From the NCBI GenBank assembly GCA_022376465.1, contig JACDTU010000005.1, positions 422,001 to 486,000 of the forward strand: a DNA stretch of 64,000 bases, read 5' to 3'. Shown here piece after piece: positions 34,712 through 46,542 of the stretch. The translations under genes were made by a program, and so were the position numbers. The notes below the pieces were generated by a model, which ran no database searches, was not told where the DNA came from, and saw only the letters and a program-made list of their open reading frames with translations. Position 1 is the stretch's first letter. Each line of letters starts with the position of its first letter. This DNA comes from Cubamyces lactineus. Taxonomy: Eukaryota > Basidiomycota > Agaricomycetes > Polyporales > Polyporaceae.

Positions 34712-36791
34712 ATGTCTCCAGCTGCTGTCAGCAGCCGTCTCGATGGTTTGGAACGAACCGCATTATGGCTTACCTTGTTCTGGGCGGCGTTGTACGGCTT
34801 CAGACATCATCGCCGCCGTACCCGGCGCAGATCCACTCTACCGTCCCTCACAGTTTCGACGCGGCCCACATCTACCGAGCTCTTCAAGTCGCCCACCACA
34901 CGAATAACGTTGGAAAACTTTCACCTTCGGTACCAGTCTACTGCCTGGAATGCCCTACATCAGTCCTCGACGGCTAGGCTCGCGAAGCGGACCGAATGGC
35001 GGTTGGTACTCCAAGCCGTGTACGACATGGGAAGTCTGCTTGGGGGGCTAGGCATGCTCGGCTCTGTAACTTTGCTTCTGTGGACAACCGCTCAACTATG
35101 TTCGACCTTGTACTCTCCACAAAGCCATTCCGCAGAATCATCTCCCAGCCGGGTCTTCTCGAAGAGAGATGCGCCCAGTGACGAGATTATGACAAACTCA
35201 GTCAGTGGGGGGCATACATCACCCGCACTCCAACTGATTGTAAGGGCTCTTGTAGAACTACCGTGGCAGCACAGCTCATTGGCGTATCTAGATCCCAGGG
35301 TTGACGACGCCATTGCATCACCTCCCTCTACTCCTCGTTGCTCTCCTCATCACTCAGATCATTCATGAATGCGGGCATGCGGTTGCAGCAGCACTGTGAG
35401 TCGTGTCTATGCGTTGATAGTACTGCTTGCTCAAGTACGCACTCGGCGTCCCTCACCAGCGACTCTGTTCCGCTCACTCTAGCTGGATTTGGCTTGACAG
35501 TGGTCCTGCCTTCTGCATTTGTAGCATTCCCTAGCGACGAGACCGAAGCACTTCCGTCGCGAGCTCGAGTCCGCCTCATCTCGGCAGGCGCGTTCCACAA
35601 CTTGATGTTCTGGCTCGCCTTGGGCTTCGCTTCTTGGCTCGGGACGTCTCGCATTATCTGGGCTACTATTGGATATTATGACGTCAGCCCGTACGGACGA
35701 GTAATAGTCGGTGTTGATCAGGTTTGTCTCGAGGTGTAGCAACTGTTGCTCGTTGACTTATCCCAAATAACCTCAGGAGTCCCCCTTATACGGGCATCTC
35801 CCTCCCGGTGCCGTGGTATACAAAGTGGGAGACGTACTGCTTGCCTCGCAAGACGGAGCACAGGCTCAATGGGAAGCGATCATGTCAACGGAGTCTGCCC
35901 AGCCTATGCCGAGTCTTGGATGGTGCGCAGACGAAGCGTGGTACCTGGGTACGTATAGATCCATACGATCTGCCAAGGTACTATTGACGCTGCAAGCAGA
36001 ACAAGATACTTCGTGCTGCTCGATGCTCCGCCCTTCTCCAGGAAGCTCGTGCTTCAAGGCCCCAGGAGCCTCAATACTCGAACGCTGTATCGACCCCTTA
36101 CGTTTTCTGCAGCCGGTCAATGGCGAGAACGCAAGACGTTGCGAGGCGGCGACGGAATGTGGGCATGCGCAAGTATGCATTCGCCCGAGGGGCGACCAAG
36201 AGCTTGTATCGCTTATTATACACATGCCTCCGTGGTTACGCGCGAACGATGCTGACACTGAGCGGACGATTGTCTGGCAAGGCGACAAGTCCGAGATCTT
36301 GGAAGAAGGTGAAGCATGCCATATCCTTCCGCTGCGAGCGAAGCTGAAGCGAGATGACAGTGGAAGTCGGCGATTGGCAACCAAGCTATGCGTGGTTACC
36401 GATGGGCTTGCCGTTTGTATGGGGCACGCTATATTCGTACGTCTATCCAGTAACAGGTTGGTATGCATCCGCTGAGGGCCGTCGCAGGTACCTCAAAATG
36501 CTCACGCTCTCGCTGTACTTCTTCAATCTCCTCCCACTGCCCTTCCTCGACGGTGGGCAACTCTTTGACATCCTCTCCGAGGAATGGGACACACGCCAGC
36601 CACGCATATCAGAAAATCTTCCTTTGCGTCGGCTGGAGGAAGGCGAAGATACCATATCACCTACAGAGGCGTCGCAAGTGCAACACATAGACCGCAATAA
36701 AGGAGCACTCCGACGAAGAATAGTGCATATGGTAGTGAGCGCGTTGCTCGTCTTGTGCATCGTGCTGAGTTTATGGAATACCTACTTTTGA
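34712..36791 (+). CDS. S2P: site-2 protease, intramembrane zinc metalloprotease (M50B)
   Basis: Seven exons (34712-35239, 35292-35395, 35460-35721, 35777-35948, 35997-36308, 36361-36436, 36488-36791) give 585 residues. The zinc-binding HExxH motif is in ITQIIHECGHAVAAAL (second exon). The second catalytic region is LYFFNLLPLPFLDGGQLFDI, which supplies the N-x2-P-x4-LDG motif. Between them lies a Cys-rich insert (TSCCSM, SCFK, RRCEAATECGHAQVC), as in MBTPS2-type enzymes. S2P releases membrane-anchored transcription factors such as SREBP after a first cut by another protease. In basidiomycete yeasts the homologue controls sterol and hypoxia responses. Two splice choices (36309-36360 and 36437-36487) were made because they restore EEVEVGDW and YLKMLTLSLYFFN in phase. 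Multiple hydrophobic segments agree with a polytopic Golgi/ER protein. Confidence 0.9.
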
Positions 36792-37102
36792 CTGACATGC
36801 GTTCGAGACGTACCTGGGGAGGCATCTTGAATGAGGAAGAATGAGTAGCACGAATAGCCACTCGTTGTAGGAGCGTTGATTCCGTCATATAACCCGAAGG
36901 TGATACACCCGCTAGAGAGGACTATGGGTACAGTGGGGTGCCATGCATGCATATTAGAATAGTCGTGGAGGAGCATACATTCCCATACAGCTGCGCCGCT
37001 CGCGGATAATGACCCACATCAGAGCAGCAGAAGACGACAGCCCGGCGACAGCAAAGCAGAGCGAGTCAAATGAGCCCGGGAGAGAATGGTGAGGTGGGCC
37101 GT
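36792..37102. other. intergenic between convergent genes
   Basis: 3' flanks of the site-2 protease (+) and eL38 (-). Nothing recognisable. Confidence 0.5.
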
Positions 37103-37548
37103 TTACTTCTTTTGGGGAGTGTCCTTGATCTCCTGGACGTTGAGACCTGCAGAAAAGTGTTTAGAGCTTAGATCGAGAGTGACGAGTTGTGTATGCAAAC
37201 ACACCAGGGGGGAGACTCTGCTGGAGCTTGGATGCCTTCTCGGGGTCGTCGAGAGAGAGGGTGTAGAGGTAGCGAGAGCACCGAATCTTAAATTTGGTCT
37301 TGGTCTTGCCACCAGGAACCCGCGACGCAATCTTCTTTATGCGTGCCTCTGCGAGTAGGAAGAATAACGAGCTGTGAGTTAGAGGCGCACAAGTCAGAGA
37401 GAAGGCGCAAACGCACCCTTGGCATCCTTCCTCCGGGCGATGTCGATGAACTGCTTGATGTCGCGGATTTCCTTGGGCTACAAGAGCACGACAAGACGTG
37501 TCAGCTGGGCATACCAATGAGCAAAGCCAGGGCAGCAGTACGCACCAT
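37103..37548 (-). CDS. RPL38: 60S ribosomal protein eL38
   Basis: Four exons (37548-37546, 37477-37417, 37348-37205, 37146-37103) give 83 residues. The sequence is the eL38 pattern throughout: [20 protein letters not shown], then [45 protein letters not shown]. The first exon contributes only the ATG, followed directly by donor GTGCGT; this is common in ribosomal protein genes. It is a structural component of the large subunit. The C-terminal TPQKK extends a few residues beyond the yeast protein. Confidence 0.95.
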
Positions 37549-37920
37549 TTTGGCTGGATCTTGTACTCCCTGTCGGTGCCGTCGCCCTCCGCGTCGTTAC
37601 TCTCACATTTCCCTCGGTGGCTGAGATCCAGATCGTAGAACTATACAGTTGTTGGTGATTGGCGCCGAAAGTGGCGCCTATCCAACAGCATAAGCGCCCA
37701 TGGTTGAGACTCGAGTCTTCCTGCATAAAGGAGAAAATGCTGTATAGTTGGCACATTGCAAGTAAAGGAAAGGCAAACTGGAAAGAGGTGTCCGGTAAGA
37801 TACAGATATGAGACCTAGTAGTGCAACATGCGATAGAGAGCAAGGGGCGTCATCATCAGAGGTCGTGAGCAGTAAGTAGTAAGATAATCCTCGTCCTCGT
37901 CAACGGGTATCGTGTCCTCG
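37549..37920. other. eL38 promoter and myosin 3' flank
   Basis: Upstream of eL38 (-) and downstream of the myosin gene (-). No coding segment. The sequence just after the eL38 ATG on the plus strand (37549-37620) is CT/CG-rich leader. Confidence 0.5.
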
Positions 37921-40900
37921 TCATTTCCTTGGTGAGCTCACCGGTGAACCCAGTAGCGTGCTCGATGGACGCTCTAGACGGGCCCGCAGCCGCTCAACTT
38001 CTCGTTCAAGTGCGAGGGACTTCTGCTTGAAGTCGGCTGCCTCACGCTCGGCGCGGCGCTTCGCCAATTGAAGATCATTCTCGGACGTTTGCTGAGCAGA
38101 TGTGAGATCACAATGACGATGGCCGCAGGTGGAGCCTCGACTCACGAGTTTGTCCATGGCTTGGCGCATGTTCACAATCTTCGCCTCATAGCCCTTCACT
38201 TCTTCCTCAAGACGCAACCGCTGACGCTCGACTTCGGCTAGGGCCTTGTCCGTGGAAACGTGGATGCGAGAGCTCTCCTTGTTGGACTGCGTGAGCTGAC
38301 TAGTGAGCTCTTCGATTCGAGATTCCAGACGTCTCGAAGTTGTCGCAGGCCGTGGAGGGTTGAGCGACTTTGTCTCGAGATCGACAATCCGCACATTCAA
38401 ATCCTTCACTTGCTTCTCGAGATTGGCCTGGAAAGAAGTTGTAAGTGTACATCCAGATATACATGCAATGCCCTTTGACCTACATTCATCTTGTCGAGCT
38501 CAGAGTTCTCCACGCGAATCTTGCCAAGCTCTATCTGACACTCGTTCGCATACGCTTCCGCCTTCTTCATCCGCTCAAAGGCCATAGCAACTCGGTCACC
38601 TTGCTCCTCAAGCGATCGCTCGAGATCCTGCTTCTCCAGTCGCAGTCGTTGCAATTCCGTGTCGGACGACATACGGTTCGTGTCTGCGTGGTCAAGCTTG
38701 ATGGCCTCTAACTCTGCCTGAAGAGCACGACGGGCTTTCTGGAGGAGCGCACGGTCCGTCTCGGCATCATTGAGTACACTGCGTAACTCGCGGACTTGGG
38801 AGTGCAGTGCGACGATCTGAGACTGTTGCTCTGCTTGCGCGGCAACGGATGCGTCGTAGGCTTTGGTGAGGTCTTGAATCTTGGTTTCCAGGCGCTCCTT
38901 ATCCTTTTTCCAGGATCCTCCGTTGTACACCTCATCGTCGTAGCGCAGCTGGAGTTCGTCGTACTCTGATCGGAGCTTCCTGCTCTCCTCCCGCAGGCGG
39001 CTCATGGTATCGCGCTGGGACTGCAACTCTGAAATCACATTGTCAGCTTCAGTTCAGACAATTTGCATGATGATGTTGCCAACCTTCACTCAATTGAGCG
39101 AGTTCGGCTAGATTGACAATGTCAGGTTGGTTCATAACGAGGTGCAATTTGAAGCATACCTTGATACTTCTTACGTGTCTGATCAGCAAGGAAGTCGCGC
39201 TCAGCAAGGTCTTGTTGATGTTGCTTTCGCTCATCTTCCATCTCTTCAGCAAGACGTTGACGAAGTAGCTCGAGGTCGGAAGACTCGCGGCCTTCCTCTT
39301 CGATCCTGCGCTCAAGGTCCTTGATGCGCTCTTCTGCAGCTTGAAGTTTCTGCTCGACGACTTGACGATCGGCAGCAACCTCGGCAGCGGCCTTCTCCGC
39401 ATCGGCAAGAGCACGACGAGCTGTACGTTGGGCGTGAGTGGAACCAATCGTGCTTGAGGGTGTCGAACATACCGAACGCCTCGCCACGGGCAGCTTTCGC
39501 TCGATTGATCTCAGCTTCTTCGTAGCGCTTCAAGTACTCATCAGTCTTCGACTTGTACGCTTCGATGGCTTCTTGCAGCTCTGTACCCCTGCATGAGCAT
39601 TGGCGCGTGCTAATGAATAAGGTCAAATACCGGAGTGAATGGTTGCTGTAGCAGATGAAGTGATCTCGAGTTCCTGGAGACGCGCCTGTAGGCTGCGTTT
39701 GATGGCTTGATGAACGTTAGCAAGACTAAGCGAGACTTCGAGTAAGTATATCTACCGATCTCGTCATTCTTCGCGAGGACCTCCGCGTCGAGGCGCTCTT
39801 TGAGATTGGTGACTTCGGCTTGTAGCTGTTTCTTCGCAGCACTGAGCTCTTGCACTTGACGCCGCTGGTCCTCAACCTCAATCTGAGCAGCGCGCTGTTG
39901 CACGAGCTAGCGATACCGGTTAGCAACTTCTCCGACGGAACGATACTCGATCCACAAACCAGAGCCTTCTTTGACTCTTCCAAACGGGTGTAGCTTTCGC
40001 GCTCTTGGGTTATGGTCGTTTGGAAGCGCTCCCACATAGCTTGCACACCGTCCAGTTGAGCAGCGTGAGCAGCCCGCCGTGCTTCGGCTTCTTCTTGGAG
40101 CAGTTGCGCCAACTTCGCGTTCTCCTTGGCGAGACGAGCACGGCAGGCCTCGATGGACTGCTTCGACCCATCGCTGTTTTGCAGCTCCTCGGTCACTTCC
40201 CGCAGGGAGGTTTCGAGGTACTGACGAATGCGTTGTGACGCCGCCATCTGAAGTTCGAGGGCCTGCACTTGCTGGCGTAGCTTGTCGACCTGGGCATGAC
40301 GATCGGGGGTGCGTGGAATCTCCGTGGGAGTGTCCTTGAAGCGAACAGTACCGTTCGACTTGGGCTTGCTGGGGGTCACGTTCGCCATGGTCTGCTCCCC
40401 GGTACGGTGCTCTGGAAGGTGACGAGTCTGCGTTCGGTGAGATAACTCGCGCTCCATCTCCTCATCTGCAAGTTGGAGCTCGCGCAAGAGACGGTTGCGG
40501 AAAGAGTCGTCCTTGGGACCACTGCTCATGATGAGCCTGCGGATCTCGGCGTGCTGGCGGTCGACATGCTCCTTGATTCTCGCCGCTGCAGACTTGGAGA
40601 GCTCACTGTCCTCCAGTTGCTGTTCGAGTTGGCTGATCTTCGACTCGTACTGTCGCTGCAGTTTCGCAATCGAGTTCGGGCTCTCGGTCTCGTCAGCGAG
40701 CCTCGTGAGTTCGATCTCCAGGTTGTCCTTGGCCTTCTGCATAGAGAGGTATCGTTGCTCCGCTTCGGCTGCCTGCGCCTGGGAGTCCTTCAGCTCGTTC
40801 TGCAGACGCCGGACGTGGACCTCAGCAGCCTCGCGCATACGGCGCTCGTTCTCTAGCTCAACGAGAGCCTGAGTTGCTTTCGCCTCCTGATCGCGAGCCT

Positions 40901-43900
40901 TCTTCTCCTTAGCGCGCAGTGCGACCTCCTCGTTCGCCTTCTCACGTGCAAGGTCCTCCGCCTCGGTAGTCAGGCGAGTCTTGGCCTTCTCAAGAGAACG
41001 AATGTAAGCGGCCTGCTTCTGCAACTCAATCTGGGCTTCAGCGAGTTGACGATCTGTCACCCGCTTCGCCTCCTCCAGGACATGGACATGTTCGACGATG
41101 GTTTTGTCCTGCTTCGCCTCGAGCTGTTTCACCTCCCACTCGCGGTTCTTGAGGTCAGTGAGCACCTTGTTGAGGTCTCGCTCGAACTTGAGGTTGATAT
41201 CCTTGAGACGATTGGCCTCCGCCTTGTGCTTATGGGCGGTCTCCTCGAGCTTGCTGCGCTTGTTTGTCTCCGACTCGAGCTGCTTCTTGAGCGTTTCGAC
41301 CTGGCGGTCGAGAGCCGACTTGTCGCGCTCAAGCTGGAGAACAGCATCCTCGAAGTCCGCATAACGAGACTGAGTACTGGAAAGTTGACGTTCGAGGCTC
41401 TGGTGGACGATGTCAGTAGTGATAAAGACACGCGTTTAAAGAGAAGCTTACCTCCTTCGCTTTCTGCATCTCCGCGAGTTGATTGTCGGTATCAATGGCA
41501 CGCGAACGAACGGATTGCAGCTCAGATTCGAGCGAACGCTTGGCCTTCTCGGCTTCCGCTAAGGCGGCCTCCGCCTTCTTCAGCTGCGTCTGACTTGCTT
41601 GCGCACGATCTGAGAGAGATGAGTGGGAGTGCTGAATGTTCTTGTGTTCACGAGCGAGCGTCTCGAGTTCAACCTTGAGCTTGTTCTGCGTCTCGACAGC
41701 AGCCTTACGCGTCTCGGTGAGCTCCGCAGAGAGCTTCGCGACCTGAGAGCGGAGGTCCGCAAGCTCCTCCTCTTTACTCTTCGCGACCTCGCTGCGACGG
41801 GTCTCCTCAGTCGTCTTAGCTTCAAGGAGGGCGCGCAGCTCATCCAGCTCGGCTTGGAGCTTGACGTGAGAGCTCGCGTTACGCTCTTTGTCCTGACGCT
41901 CCGAGGCAAGCTCGGCAGTGAGCGTATCAATCTTAGCCTGGAGCTCCGCAGTCTCGCGGAGAAGCGCGTCGCGCTCGGCTTTGGCCTTCTCGACCTCCGT
42001 GGCGAGGCGGTCAGCCTGCTGCTCCTTGCCCTTGATCATGTTGGTATACTCTGTTGCAGTACGAGCCATCTCCGCAAGCTGTTCCTTCAGCTGCCGGACA
42101 TCTTTCTCCAGAGAATCTGCCTTCTCGCGGAGCGCATCCCTATCAAAACTGTCAGTATGATACCAGATCAGACGACGCTAGGACGCACTTGTTCCGCTGC
42201 TCTGCCACAAGCTTGGTGTCAAGGTCAGACATTGTCAACTCCATACGCTCCTTGGCACGCGCAACATCCTCATCACGCTGGGCAACGACGTTCTTGAGTT
42301 CCTCAGCCTGCTTCTCTAGCATCTCTTTCTCCGCTGCAAGGATGTCAAGGTCCTCGAGGGCTTCATCGAGCTGCTTGCCTAACTCCGCCTCGCGTGCAAG
42401 CCATTCCTGCTGCTCGCTCTCCAGCCGAACGAGGTGCTCAGCGGCTTGATCGAACGCCTGCTGAAGCGTCTTGTGCTTCTCCTCACTCTCACGCTGCAGT
42501 TTGAGCGCGCGGTCGAGCTGCGAATCGAGCGTGTCTAAGTCTGCCTGAAGAGCCGCAACTTCCTCCTCGAGCTCGAGTTCATGCTTCTTGCTTCGCTCTA
42601 GTAGGGCATCTTTGTCGACGCCCAGCGCACGTTCTGCCTCGAGATCTTCCTCGACCTTGCGCTTCTCGGCCTCGAGGCGCATCTTGAGGCTCTCCAGAGC
42701 TTCACGTTCCTTCTGGTCGCGCTCGGCCCGCTCCTTGGCTAATATAAGTTCCGCTTCTTTCTTCCGGAGCTCCTCATCGTTCCGCGTCGCTGCCAGCAAG
42801 GGGCGCACCTAAACCTCGGCTTAGCATCCACTTCAATCAGAGCAATATATCACTTGCCTTCGTGTACAAGTTCCACCACGGCCAATCGCGAAGTTCGCCG
42901 TAAATTCGAGCATTGCGCTGAATGGTGCGGATGGCAACAGCACGATTGAGGATCTTCTTCATCTGCCGACGCGCCGTCCACATCCGCGCTACAGCCTGGA
43001 GACGCGAGAAGATATCGAAGAGTAACGCATCTCTGCGCTCTTCAAGATCGGCGAGAACACCAGCCTTGAAGAAGATCTTTGAGGTCCCGATGCGGAATAT
43101 CGACTTGTCGAGCTCGAGCGCATCGACCATCCGCAGGCATGCCTTGCGGCCGTCCATGTACCCCGGAGGGATGATACCAGGAGTGAGGACCTCGTACCGT
43201 TGTCGGAATTCGACGAATGGGAGACGATTGGGATACCCAAGACGAGCGATACGAATACCCTCGAGGACACCGTTGCAACGGAGTTGATCAAGCACAAGAG
43301 GGACGTCGACGCGCCCAGGCTTCTTCAGAGTGTTCGGAACGATACAACGAACGAAGTGTGGCTGCGTCGCCTGCAATTGCCCCATGAGACTCGCGAGCTG
43401 CTCTTTATGTCGCTGGCCGACGGTACGGAACGCGCCCTTTTTCGTGCCGCGTCGGCGGCCGATTGTAGCCGCGTAGAGAGCATTGCTGCTGCCGCCGGTG
43501 CCGGAGGGTACAGGTGCGTCGCTATAGTCCGCAAAGAGCGAAGCGATGTAGGACTCGGAGGAGGCGGCGAGAACGCGGGTGAGGTTGTCGTTGAGTGGGT
43601 CCTTGTTCTTCTCGAGCCATCCGTCAGTGCGGTATTCGACGCGACCAGCGTAGTGGTGCACGATGAAGCCCTGTTCGAACCGAGCGGGCTCGTACTTGAA
43701 GGTGCCAGGGTGAGGCTCTTCACCTGCAGGCGGCTCGCTTGCCCAGATTGCGTGGAGCTTATTCGTGAACGTGAGATCAGTGGCCTTTGGCATAATGCAC
43801 TCCTCGTCGAGCAGACTGAGAACACCAATCGTGGAACCGCTTGTCTCGATCAGGTCGATGGTCGGCTGGAGGTCGAGACCGAAATTGACGTAGTCCCATT

Positions 43901-45808
43901 CGATGCCTTCGCGCGTGTATTCCTCCTGCTCGAGCACGAACATGTGGTGGTTGAAGAACTGCTGGAGCTTCTCGTTGGTGTAGTTGATGAGCAGCTGTTC
44001 GTAGCCGTTAATGTCGAAGATCTCGAAGCCAGCTATATCGAGGACACCAATGAACGTCGACTTCGAGGATGGTCGGTCAAGAGCGCGGTTGATCCGATCA
44101 ACCAGCATGCCAAAGGACTTCTCGTAGAGAGTCTTGCAAAGCGCAGACAATTCGTCGAGAGCCTGTTGCCTTGTACGAGCTTGTGTTACCCACTCGCGAC
44201 CGGCAAGGACGCGGGGGCGAAGAACAGCCTTTGTGAATTCCGTCAAAGGAATGCCGAGCAAGTGGCACACTCGTTCCGCTTGAGATGGGTCGGGCATGAC
44301 AGCGTCGTCGGACCGTGTAGACGTGATGACAATGTTGCCGATGTGCAGAATAGCCGCCACCACACGGAAGAGGTCGAGTTGCTCCGAGGCCGTGAACCCC
44401 ACAGTATCAAACGCGTTCTGATATACACAATGAATGTCGATGTTGAACCAGGTAGGGTTCGCCGGCCTACCTTGAGAAGGTTCCACTCTTCGCGGTCATC
44501 GATGCCATCCACCTCTCGCCTACTCTTATTCAGGTATTCGTAATCCTCGACGCCGCCGTCCAGCAACAGCGTTTCTAACAGTTGTTAGCACCGAATTACA
44601 ACACCATAAGATATAGTCGATACCTTTGAGGCTACCGCCGCCCTCCATGAGTTGGTAGAATACATGGAAACTCCGCTCAGCTTCGCTACGGACGACCACT
44701 CGACTCTTCTCGAGCAGGTACCAGTCAATGTTCGCACCGGCGATGCTACCATCTGGGGAGAAACTGATACGGATGAACTTTCCAAACCGACTGGAATTGT
44801 TGTTGCGCTGCGTCTGCGCATTACCAAACGCTTCGAGGATGGGGTTCGCTTGAAGAATCTGCCTCTCAAGAAGACCAAGGCGGCCTTTGGCAGTCAGGCT
44901 GAAGCCTGAACCCGACGCGCTCACGGAGGTACCCTTGCCATGCTTGCGGAAGGAGCTGCTGCGCGGGAGACCGACGGCAGGAACCACTGTGTTGAACGAG
45001 TTTGTTCCGGCCAAAGATGGTGACTGAGAATGTGCAGGCGTTATGGGAGCATGCGCGTCGGTTGCAATAGCGGCGAGGTATTGGATGACCTTCTTGGTGC
45101 TCTCGGTCTTACCAGCACCAGATTCGCCACTAAGATGACGTAGTTAAATTTGCGATGTAAGAGAGCGTGGGATGGCCAGACGTACGTGATCAGGATACTT
45201 TGATTCTCGCGCTCTTCACCCATGTTGACCCATGCACGCTCCGCGATGGCGAATATATGGGGAGGGTTCTCATCACGGCGCTTACCGCGATATTGGTGAA
45301 CGATTGCGTCGGAGTAGAGTGGTAGTGGTTGGTACGGATTGATGGCGACCAAGAAGAGCCCAGAGTATGTCTGCGGTCGCGCATTTCTTGGTTGGCAAGC
45401 GTACGATTGTGTTAGTTGGAGGGGACTCACATAAATGGATCCAGAGCCATATCGTAAACGGAGATTATGTACAACGCTTGCTTCGTTGAGGAACGTGAGG
45501 TCTGCAATATCATCTACTCTGTCGAACTTTGGGGGGTTCATCTTGGACAGGGCATAGAGAGGTAACTTCCTGATCTACGAGTATGATTGGTGTGAGGGCT
45601 GAAGGGCGGGGACGCGCAAGATGAGGTGTACCTCGCCTCCAGCAGCCATGATGACTTCGCCCATATCGTCTTCCTCCTTGACGACCCAGCCTGCAAGGTA
45701 CCCATCTTTGTCGTCCGGGACCCAGACCCATTTCTTCTCGTTGAATTCTGCCTGAGCGGCGGCGGCACGAGCCGCCTCTGCGCTCTGAGACGGTCTTGGA
45801 GCGGGCAT
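37921..45808 (-). CDS. conventional class II myosin heavy chain
   Basis: Seventeen exons, 2346 residues, all phases closing. Boundaries: 45808-45632, 45574-45431, 45370-45186, 45129-44624, 44574-44471, 44417-42858, 42808-42189, 42139-41452, 41399-39960, 39906-39756, 39705-39631, 39580-39473, 39420-39160, 39107-39084, 39028-38484, 38427-38146, 38091-37921. The motor begins with an SH3-like subdomain ([18 protein letters not shown]) and has P-loop GESGAGKTE, switch [11 protein letters not shown], switch [10 protein letters not shown] and a converter ending in [15 protein letters not shown]. One IQ-like motif ([17 protein letters not shown]) and [14 protein letters not shown] lead to about 1500 residues of coiled coil, then a short Ser/Pro tail ([11 protein letters not shown]). 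Myosin II powers the contractile ring in cytokinesis. The intron between head and tail (42857-42809) uses a GC-AG pair. Confidence 0.95.
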
Positions 45809-46542
45809 GGCAAGAGCCCCCGGGTGTATTGCAAGAGCCGCAGTGCAGTAGGTGAGGGCGAGGGGGTGAAAGAGGGATAGGGAGGAGGCGGTCTCGGGGA
45901 ATGGGAGACTGGAGTGGCGAGGTCGGAGAGCTCAGAGCGTGGTTCGCCTGCCCAGAGACGCGTCCTGGATTTCCTTATTTGGAACCCTAGGCGACCGCGG
46001 TGCGGTGTAAGCGCCCACTAGCACGACGCTCTCCATTCCACCGCCGTGCACGCACTCGCCTCGCCATTTGTTTACTGGCAGCTTGCGAAGCAAGTCAGGG
46101 GGAGTATACGGGAATGTTTGGCCGCACATGTCGATACAATGATGTCCAACACAGACCGATAGGATCATGTCCGTTGGAAGCTACCGCTTCGACTATAGTC
46201 GATCGGTGATAAGGACTGTCGTTTCTTCTGAACATGTAGCTCATATCAGGCCAGCATGCTGTACCCATCGAGCGATACTCTGTGAGAGGAAGAGAGAGAT
46301 ATGTTCCGCCACCGACGCGACGCGACGCGACATGGTCACGTGAGTGCTATTCATAGGCTGAGTGGCTGCTTGCCATTGAACTGCGTTGGGTCGACCCGCT
46401 TTCAGCGTTGGACGCGTTCTTTCTCCTCTGCGCTTTGCCTCCATCCCGCGAGCGTGCAAGTGGCTGGCTAGCTCGTCTGTTGTCTCATACTTCCTTGCGA
46501 ACAACCAGCACCTCGCCCTACACTCCCAGCGCAATTGTCCGC
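45809..46542. other. divergent intergenic region, myosin / unknown gene
   Basis: Contains the myosin promoter and leader (CT-rich on the minus strand, about 45815-45900) and the promoter of the Ser/Pro-rich gene. A CGCGACG-type short repeat (GCGACGCGACGCGACATGG) is at about 46315-46333. No gene. Confidence 0.45.

Noticed and set aside
40473..42449. Several plus-strand frames of 120-220 codons
   Set aside because: Antisense to the myosin coiled coil; the Leu-rich composition is the mirror of Glu/Lys-rich coiled-coil codons.
43200..44543. 447-codon plus-strand open frame
   Set aside because: It is exactly antisense to the 1560-base exon encoding the conserved myosin motor. GC-rich coding sequence produces such mirror frames, and the residues resemble nothing.
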